A stretch of DNA of 10,474 nucleotides from NCBI GenBank assembly GCA_964646415.1, contig CAZYEL010000026.1:1-10474 (forward strand), given 5' to 3'. The stretch comes from VGJV01 sp964646415. GTDB lineage: Bacteria; Patescibacteriota; Minisyncoccia; UBA6257; 2-01-FULL-56-20. Under the pieces are notes generated by a model. It was not told where the DNA came from, did no database searches, and saw only the letters and a program-made list of their open reading frames with translations. The position numbers and the translations under genes are program-made. Shown here piece after piece: positions 6,114 through 10,474 of the stretch. How positions within the stretch are numbered: the first letter of the stretch is position 1; every line of letters starts with the position of its first letter.

Positions 6114-7562
6114 ATGGCGGAGAATTTGATGGACAAGATTGTTTCCCTCGCAAAGCGCCGAGGCTTTATTTTCCCCGGGTCGGAAATTTACGGTGGGCTG
6201 GCAAATTCGTGGGATTACGGGCCGCTCGGAGTTGAGCTTAAGAACAATATTAAAAGTGCATGGTGGAGCCGGTTTGTGCACCGGCGCGACGATGTCGTCG
6301 GGCTCGATTCGGCGCTCATTATGAATCCGAAAGTATGGGAGGCGAGCGGGCATATGTCGAACTTCAGTGACCCGTTGGTGGAATGCAAGAAATGCCACTC
6401 CCGATTTCGTTTGGATCGGCTTGAGCCGGACGCAAAAGGGACAAAAGCAGCCGGAATGCCCAAATGTCCCACGTGCGGGAAACAGGAATGGACTTCGCCG
6501 CAGCAGTTCAACCTAATGTTCAAGACCTTTATCGGTCCCGCCGAGGAGCAGACGAACGTTGCCTATTTCCGCCCCGAAACCGCGCAGGGAATGTTTGTTG
6601 ATTTCAAAAATGTGCTGGATACGACGCGAAAAACATTGCCGTTCGGCATCGCGCAGATTGGGAAGGCGTTCCGCAATGAAATCACGCCGGGAAATTTCAT
6701 TTTCCGCACGCGCGAATTTGAGCAGATGGAAATCGAGTACTTTATTAGGCCGCCAGAGGCGGCCTCGCGGAAGAGCGCGGATGTGACGCGGAAAAACGCG
6801 GAAGCAGATGGTTGGGAAAAGTATTTCGAGATGTGGAGAAAGGAAATATGGAATTGGATGACGGACGTTTTAGGACTCGATAAAAGCCATGTCCATGAGC
6901 TCGAGATTCCTGACGGCGAGCGGGCGCACTATTCGGAACGTACGATTGATTTTGAGTATGATTTCCCGTTCGGGAGGAAAGAGCTTTACGGATTGGCATA
7001 CCGCACAGATTTCGATTTGAAGAACCACTTTAAGGAAGCGCCGTATCAGGATAAGGAGACGGGAGAAAAGATTTATCCGCACGTCGTGGAGCCCACATGG
7101 GGAGTGGACCGCTCGGTGCTTGCGGTGCTTTGCGATTCATACACGGAAGACCCCGTAAAATCGCCGGAAGGCGATCACGGCGTAGAGCCGCGTGACGGCC
7201 ACGCCGCTTTACGCGGGGCAAGCAGGGTGGTGCTGAAACTCCCGATGAGCCTCGCGCCCTACAAAGCCGCGGTATTTCCGCTTCTTGCGAACAAGCCGCA
7301 GCTCGTGGAGCTCGCGCGGAAAATCTACGGCGATTTGCGGAAGGATCCGGCAGCTGTCGGAATGGTTGCATGGGATGAGCGGGGGAACATCGGCAAGCGG
7401 TATTACGCGCAGGATGAAATCGGGACACCCTATTGTATCACGGTGGATTTTGATTCGCTCGAAAAGGGCGACGTCACCGTCCGCAACCGCGATACCGCGA
7501 AACAGGAGCGTGTGAAAGTTTCCGAGCTCGAAGCATTTATCCGCGAGAAATTATCTTGCTGA
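6114..7562 (+). CDS. glyQS: glycine--tRNA ligase, alpha2 type
   Basis: A class II synthetase of 482 residues that charges tRNA-Gly with glycine using ATP, of the single-chain homodimeric type. The start reads MDKIVSLAKRRGF after five residues, then SEIYGGLANSWDYGPLGVEL, a family hallmark. A zinc knuckle is formed by C91, C94, C118 and C121. Motif 2 includes RPETAQGMFVDFKNVL and F-R-N-E at 186-189, then REFEQMEIEYF. Motif 3 is EPTWGVDRSVLAVL (326-339). The anticodon-binding domain begins near 371 (RVVLKLP..LAPYKAAVFPL) and runs to the end. Two stretches look added: about 212-231, and 347-369 between motif 3 and the anticodon domain, both coinciding with DNA hairpins. ATG 6114 is preferred; ATG 6129 would also give a plausible protein. 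murA follows after 60 bases. Confidence 0.95.
   Translation: MAENLMDKIVSLAKRRGFIFPGSEIYGGLANSWDYGPLGVELKNNIKSAWWSRFVHRRDDVVGLDSALIMNPKVWEASGHMSNFSDPLVECKKCHSRFRLDRLEPDAKGTKAAGMPKCPTCGKQEWTSPQQFNLMFKTFIGPAEEQTNVAYFRPETAQGMFVDFKNVLDTTRKTLPFGIAQIGKAFRNEITPGNFIFRTREFEQMEIEYFIRPPEAASRKSADVTRKNAEADGWEKYFEMWRKEIWNWMTDVLGLDKSHVHELEIPDGERAHYSERTIDFEYDFPFGRKELYGLAYRTDFDLKNHFKEAPYQDKETGEKIYPHVVEPTWGVDRSVLAVLCDSYTEDPVKSPEGDHGVEPRDGHAALRGASRVVLKLPMSLAPYKAAVFPLLANKPQLVELARKIYGDLRKDPAAVGMVAWDERGNIGKRYYAQDEIGTPYCITVDFDSLEKGDVTVRNRDTAKQERVKVSELEAFIREKLSC
6747..6765. repeat. short palindrome inside glyQS
   Basis: AGGCCGCC (6747-6754), AGA, GGCGGCCT (6758-6765) is a perfect 8-bp stem with a 3-base loop. It sits at the head of a low-complexity stretch with repeated CGCGGAA-like strings that encodes residues about 212-231, between the motif 2 strand (IEYF) and the WEKYFEMW helix. 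It may mark another small in-frame insertion, but could be chance in GC-rich coding sequence. Confidence 0.5.
7151..7218. repeat. multi-hairpin element inside glyQS
   Basis: Outer arms CCCCGTAAA (7151-7159) and TTTACGCGGGG (7208-7218) pair except for a 2-base bulge. Inside are ATCGCC-GGAA-GGCGAT (7160-7175), perfect with a tetraloop, and CGGC (7178-7181) with GCCG (7187-7190). The stretch is in frame and encodes residues about 347-369 between motif 3 and the anticodon-binding domain, where I recall only a short linker in other GlyRS proteins. The cloverleaf-like layout is not a tRNA: it lacks a T-loop and anticodon arm. Confidence 0.6.
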
Positions 7563-7622
7563 TTGGTTCCGGTTGCGCTTTTACTTACCGCTTATTACTT
7601 AAAGCTTAAAGCTATTTATTCA

Positions 7623-8924
7623 ATGCGCTTCGTCATACGAGGAGGCCGTCCGCTACGGGGGGAAGTAAAGCTTGCCGGTTCGAAGAATGCGGCCACCAAG
7701 CTGATGGTGGCATCGCTCCTCACCGATGAGCCGTGCGTGCTCCACAATTTTCCCTCCATCGGAGACACGGAAATCACTGCGGAACTTTGCAGGAAAATCG
7801 GGAGCACCATTACGGTGCGCGATGGCGTGCTCCGGATTCATACTCCGGAAATAGAACAAAGCCGCGTAGTGGAACTCTCGCGCCGGAACCGCATTCCCAT
7901 TCTCGCGATGGGACCTCTCCTCGCGCGCGCGGGAGAGGCGGAAGTGCCCATTTTGGGCGGCGATAAAATCGGGCCGCGCCCGGTCAATTTTCACCTTGAA
8001 ACGTTTCGCGCGCTCGGGGCGGAAGTGGAAACCACTCCCCAGAGTTACATCGCGCGCGCGCCGCACGGCCTTCACGGGGGCGCTATCACGCTCCCGTTTC
8101 CGAGCGTGACCGCGACCGAGGCGGGTATTCTCGCCGCGGCGTGCGCAAAAGGGAACACCGTCATACGCAATGCCGCGCTTGAGCCGGAGATAATGGACAT
8201 GGTGAAAATGCTTCAGAACATGGGCGCCATTATCGAGCTCGGAGCGAATCGCGACATCTCCATCGAAGGCGTGCCGCGCCTGCGCGGCGTCGCGCACGAC
8301 ATCATTCCCGACCGGAACGAAGCGGTGTCCTTCGCGTGCCTTGCAATCGCAACAGGGGGAGAGGTCCTTGTGCGTGGCGCGATTCAGGAGCATCTCATCA
8401 CGTTTTTGAACGTGGTGCGCCGCCTTGGCGCGGAGTATACGGTGGTCTCCGGCGGCATTACTTTTACGCGGCCGGGGGTGTTGCGGGCGCTCTCGGTCGA
8501 GACGGGGACGCATCCGGGATTTATGACCGACTGGCAGCAGCCCTTGGCGGTGCTCCTCACGCAGACGCACGGAACCTCCTCTATCCATGAAACGATTTGG
8601 GAAGACCGGTTTGCATATGCGGAGGACTTGCGCATGCTCGGCGCCCGGATCGAGGTAAGCGCCGATTGCCCCGAAGGGCGCACCTGCCGCTTTGCGGGGA
8701 AAGGATTCAAGCACGTCGCAACAATCGAGGGGCAGGTTGAGCTTCAGGGCCACGGCAAGACCCTCCGCGTGCGCGACCTGCGTTCGGGCATGATTGACGT
8801 GATTGCGGCGCTCGTCTCGAAGGGAGAGACGAAAATCGAAGGCATCGAGGAAATCGACCGCGGGTATGAGCGGATAGACGAGCGGCTGCGGAAGCTGGGG
8901 GCGGATATCAGGAGGGAAAACTAA
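7623..8924 (+). CDS. murA: UDP-N-acetylglucosamine 1-carboxyvinyltransferase
   Basis: MurA transfers enolpyruvate from PEP to UDP-GlcNAc, the first committed cytoplasmic step of peptidoglycan synthesis. The ATG at 7623 gives 433 residues and the usual start MRFVIRGGRPLRGEVKLAGS, followed by K21-N22 of the active site; a TTG at 7563 in frame would add 20 unrelated residues and is rejected. Other expected residues are R90 (before IPILAMGPLLAR), R119 in the RPVNFH motif, EPEIMDM at 188-194, D303 in HPGFMTDWQQ, R387 in DLRSGM and the closing IDRGYERIDERLRKLGADI. The loop that normally reads GG-Cys-x-IG is GGDKIG, so the catalytic Cys115 of E. coli is Asp114 here, as in MurA of Mycobacterium, Chlamydia and Borrelia; fosfomycin insensitivity is predicted. 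No Shine-Dalgarno and no convincing promoter precede it, so it may be read from glyQS. Confidence 0.95.
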   Translation: MRFVIRGGRPLRGEVKLAGSKNAATKLMVASLLTDEPCVLHNFPSIGDTEITAELCRKIGSTITVRDGVLRIHTPEIEQSRVVELSRRNRIPILAMGPLLARAGEAEVPILGGDKIGPRPVNFHLETFRALGAEVETTPQSYIARAPHGLHGGAITLPFPSVTATEAGILAAACAKGNTVIRNAALEPEIMDMVKMLQNMGAIIELGANRDISIEGVPRLRGVAHDIIPDRNEAVSFACLAIATGGEVLVRGAIQEHLITFLNVVRRLGAEYTVVSGGITFTRPGVLRALSVETGTHPGFMTDWQQPLAVLLTQTHGTSSIHETIWEDRFAYAEDLRMLGARIEVSADCPEGRTCRFAGKGFKHVATIEGQVELQGHGKTLRVRDLRSGMIDVIAALVSKGETKIEGIEEIDRGYERIDERLRKLGADIRREN

Positions 8925-8966
8925 AAGCTACCGCAGGTTAAGTTTGGCGGCAGCTTTCTTCTTTTT
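8924..8966. terminator. bidirectional terminator between murA and the zinc-finger gene
   Basis: AAAGCT-A-CCGC (8924-8934) pairs with GCGG-C-AGCTTT (8947-8957) with one A-C mismatch and a 12-base loop. On the plus strand CTTCTTTTT follows; on the minus strand the stem runs into TTTTAGTTTTCC. It starts at the last base of the murA stop codon, so it can end both murA and the convergent gene. Confidence 0.8.
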
Positions 8967-8979
8967 CGGAAAACTGGTT

Positions 8980-9186
8980 TCAGTGTTTGTGCGCAGGGTG
9001 CGTAGTACGATGCCTGTCAGCTTCACATTTCTTTACGTGCCGTTCGTACGCGTATCTCTCAATGTTTTTTCCGCAGTGGGAACAAGGAAAACAGCATGCC
9101 ACAACATGCATTGTGGTTACTCCCCCCTCATTATCCTTGTGACAACTGCAGGTGCAAACATCGGGGTCAGGGCAACAATCGAACAT
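8980..9186 (-). CDS. small C2HC zinc-finger protein
   Basis: 68 residues in two parts. The N-terminal part (1-32) is packed with cysteines: C4, C5, C11, C13, C15, C31 and C32. The middle is a canonical C2HC finger, C35-x2-C38-x11-H50-x3-C54 (FPCSHCGKNIERYAYERHV), and the tail is basic and His-rich. The start ATG is set by AAGGGAG three bases upstream, which is close but strong. No signal peptide or membrane segment is present, so it is cytoplasmic. It diverges from mreB, with overlapping -35 boxes, and converges on murA at a shared terminator. C2HC fingers bind nucleic acid or protein; a regulatory role is possible but not shown. High cysteine density in frame with a good ribosome site argues strongly that it is real. 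Confidence 0.8.
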   Translation of the reverse strand: MFDCCPDPDVCTCSCHKDNEGGVTTMHVVACCFPCSHCGKNIERYAYERHVKKCEADRHRTTHPAHKH

Positions 9187-9230
9187 ATACTCCCTTTCAT
9201 TTTCGTAAGTTAAGTTTCTATTGTGGACTC

Positions 9231-9259
9231 AATATAACTCTTCTATCTTCAATTGACCA
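9231..9259 (-). promoter_or_regulatory. promoter of the zinc-finger gene
   Basis: On the minus strand, TGGTCA (9259-9254) and TATATT (9236-9231) are 17 bases apart. The start site would be near 9225, giving a leader of about 40 bases that contains the AAGGGAG ribosome site. The -35 box overlaps that of the mreB promoter. Confidence 0.5.
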
Positions 9260-9281
9260 GTGCATTTTTGCGCGGTACAGT
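9253..9281 (+). promoter_or_regulatory. leaderless promoter of mreB
   Basis: TTGACC (9253-9258) and TACAGT (9276-9281) are 17 bases apart. Seven bases separate the -10 box from the ATG at 9289, so the expected start site falls at or next to the ATG. No Shine-Dalgarno is present, consistent with a leaderless mRNA. Confidence 0.65.
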
Positions 9282-9288
9282 GTAGTCA

Positions 9289-10296
9289 ATGTTTACGACG
9301 AAAATCGGGATTGATTTGGGCACCGCGAATACGGTGGTCTACGTGCCGGGGAAGGGGTTCATCATCAACGAGCCGACGATTGTGGCGCTCTCGAAGCCGG
9401 ATAACACGGTGCTTGCGGTGGGGGGGGAGGCGAAGGAGATGATCGGGAGGACGCCTGCGGAGATTGTGGCGTACCGTCCCCTCAAAGACGGCGTGATTGC
9501 GGACTATTACATCACGAAGGCGATGCTTACCTACTTCATCAGGAAGGCGCGCGGGCGGTTTAATATCTTGAAGCCCGAAGTGGTGATTTCGGTGCCCGCG
9601 GGCATCACGCAGACGGAGCGGCGCGCGGTGGTGAATGCCGCGCGGGAAGCGGGCGCGCGGAATGCGTTCGTGGTGCGCGAGCCGGTTTTGGCGGCGCTTG
9701 GCGCGGGTATTCCCATCAATGCGCGGTCGGGGAACATGATTATCAATATGGGGGGAGGAACATCGGAGGTTGCCGTGATTGCCCTGGGAAACATCGTTTC
9801 GTGGACATCGCTTCGCGTGGCGGGCAACAAATTTGACCAGGCAATCACCGATTACATCAAGAAGAAATACGCGCTTGCGGTGGGCGAGCAGAGCGCGGAA
9901 ACGGTGAAAATCCAAATTGGCGCGGCGATTCCCTCAAAGAACAAGATGGAATACACGGTGCGCGGTCGGGACCTTTTGAGCGGGCTTCCGAAGGACGTAA
10001 CGATTACCTCCGACGAAATCGCCGAAGCGTTGAACGCTCATCTTCTCGAAATCGCGGGCTCGGTCCAGAATGTGTTTAACGACACGCCGCCGGAGCTTGT
10101 GGCGGATATTATGGAGAAAGGAGTGATTCTCTCGGGTGGGAGCGTGCAACTTCATCACCTGCCGGAGTTTTTTGAGCGGTTTCTCGGGGTTCCGGCGTAT
10201 GTCGCCGAAGACCCGCTCTTCTGCGTCGCGCGCGGCACGGGAGTCATTCTGAACCACTTGGATACCTATAAGCGCACACTTTTGAATAAACGTTGA
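9289..10296 (+). CDS. mreB: rod-shape protein MreB (divergent ATPase motifs)
   Basis: A bacterial actin that polymerises on the inner membrane face and guides cell-wall synthesis. Length (335) and order of motifs fit MreB. Phosphate-1 is GIDLGTANT (7-15) with Asp9 present; NEPTIVAL (27-34) and RPLKDGVIADY (63-73) follow; ISVPAGITQTERRAV is at 100-114; the REP-VLAALGAG segment (130-140) keeps the conserved Glu131. Two sites deviate from the consensus I know: phosphate-2 reads NMGGGT (153-158) where D-x-GGGT is normal, and the adenosine loop reads LSGGSVQL (281-288) instead of L-T-GGGALL. This suggests a paralogue with altered nucleotide handling, though the rest is well conserved. It is preceded by a leaderless promoter. 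mreC and mreD are not in the window. Confidence 0.92.
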   Translation: MFTTKIGIDLGTANTVVYVPGKGFIINEPTIVALSKPDNTVLAVGGEAKEMIGRTPAEIVAYRPLKDGVIADYYITKAMLTYFIRKARGRFNILKPEVVISVPAGITQTERRAVVNAAREAGARNAFVVREPVLAALGAGIPINARSGNMIINMGGGTSEVAVIALGNIVSWTSLRVAGNKFDQAITDYIKKKYALAVGEQSAETVKIQIGAAIPSKNKMEYTVRGRDLLSGLPKDVTITSDEIAEALNAHLLEIAGSVQNVFNDTPPELVADIMEKGVILSGGSVQLHHLPEFFERFLGVPAYVAEDPLFCVARGTGVILNHLDTYKRTLLNKR

Positions 10297-10307
10297 GATT
10301 GCAAATT

Positions 10308-10424
10308 ATTCTAATTACTCTAATTGACCTAATTAACCTAAAGAAACCTCAATTCTCAATGGCCAACGCAAAGTGCAAAATCATTGTGAATTAGGATTTG
10401 GAGTTTCTTTAAAATAATTAGAAT
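10308..10424. repeat. nested AT-rich inverted repeats after mreB
   Basis: Three arm pairs are nested in order: ATTCTAATTA (10308-10317) with TAATTAGAAT (10415-10424); TAAAGAAAC (10339-10347) with GTTTCTTTA (10403-10411); AATTC-T-CAATG (10351-10361) with CATTG-T-GAATT (10382-10392). The left side also holds four degenerate 9-base direct repeats beginning CTAA (10311, 10320, 10329, 10338). No protein-coding frame is evident. It could be a structured 3' end, a small RNA or a remnant of a mobile repeat. Confidence 0.65.
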
Positions 10425-10434
10425 AGGTAATTAG

Positions 10435-10463
10435 TTGGATTCGTAACCATCGAGGGCTAAAAT
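10435..10463 (+). promoter_or_regulatory. leaderless promoter of the next gene
   Basis: TTGGAT (10435-10440) and TAAAAT (10458-10463) are 17 bases apart, and an ATG lies six bases beyond the -10 box at 10470. The geometry matches the recO and mreB promoters. Confidence 0.5.
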
Positions 10464-10469
10464 ACCCTT

Positions 10470-10474
10470 ATGGT
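10470..10474 (+). CDS. possible start of the next gene, cut by the window edge
   Basis: Only ATGGT is visible. The sole support is its place six bases after a good -10 box; nothing can be said about the product. Confidence 0.3.

Noticed and set aside
7151..7220. tRNA-like cloverleaf in glyQS
   Set aside because: The stems recall a cloverleaf but there is no T-loop, no anticodon arm and no proper acceptor; it is in frame in a conserved gene.
7563..7622. In-frame TTG upstream extending murA by 20 residues
   Set aside because: The added residues are hydrophobic and unlike MurA, while the ATG at 7623 gives the normal family start.
7914..7938. Inverted repeat CCTCTCC / GGAGAGG in murA
   Set aside because: The residues it encodes (LLARAGEAEV) are conserved in MurA, so it is coding sequence, not an insertion.
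7653..8753. 366-residue open frame on the minus strand opposite murA
   Set aside because: It is fully antisense to a well-conserved gene, has His/Arg-rich composition typical of GC-rich shadows and no ribosome site.
1..10474. CRISPR array, IS element, rRNA or tRNA genes
   Set aside because: No regularly spaced repeats, no transposase motifs and no rRNA or tRNA signatures were seen on either strand.

Overview
The window looks like a piece of a Candidate Phyla Radiation genome, most likely Parcubacteria (Patescibacteria). The reasons are a short RecO, an alpha2-type glycyl-tRNA synthetase, a membrane-anchored protein of tandem DUF11-like Ig domains, a large cysteine-rich protein of a type I associate with these genomes, and several start codons lying only a few bases after a -10 box (leaderless mRNAs). 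TGA and TAA both serve as ordinary stops, so code 11 fits. Taxonomy is inferred from gene content only.

Region by region: (1) 1-913 is clearly more AT-rich than the rest and carries a secreted protein with two KGWNLI motifs. (2) 940-1173 is the C-terminal remnant of a Nudix hydrolase whose 5' part is missing at the junction with the AT-rich segment. (3) 1197-1510 is a self-contained unit: sigma70-type promoter, structured leader, Shine-Dalgarno, 49-residue lipoprotein and strong terminator. (4) A 76-residue membrane protein on the minus strand and recO on the plus strand diverge from a perfect inverted repeat. (5) recO, the Ig-domain protein and the cysteine-rich protein follow with gaps of 1 and 25 bases and may form one operon, ending at a perfect 40-bp palindrome. 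(6) glyQS has its own promoter and is followed by murA (60-base gap), which ends at a terminator usable from both sides. (7) A small C2HC zinc-finger gene (minus) and mreB (plus) diverge from promoters with overlapping -35 boxes. (8) After mreB comes a nested AT-rich inverted repeat, then a promoter and the first bases of another gene.

Functionally this is housekeeping plus cell envelope: DNA repair (recO), translation (glyQS), peptidoglycan precursor synthesis (murA), cell shape (mreB), and three exported or membrane-anchored proteins of unknown role. The most notable points are: MurA with Asp instead of the catalytic Cys (predicted fosfomycin insensitivity); an MreB-like protein with Asn instead of the phosphate-2 Asp; compact hairpin-rich stretches that appear to be inserted in frame inside the cysteine-rich gene and glyQS, recalling the protein-embedded palindromic elements of Rickettsia; an undescribed cysteine-rich protein built from duplicated modules; and recurrent leaderless promoter geometry.
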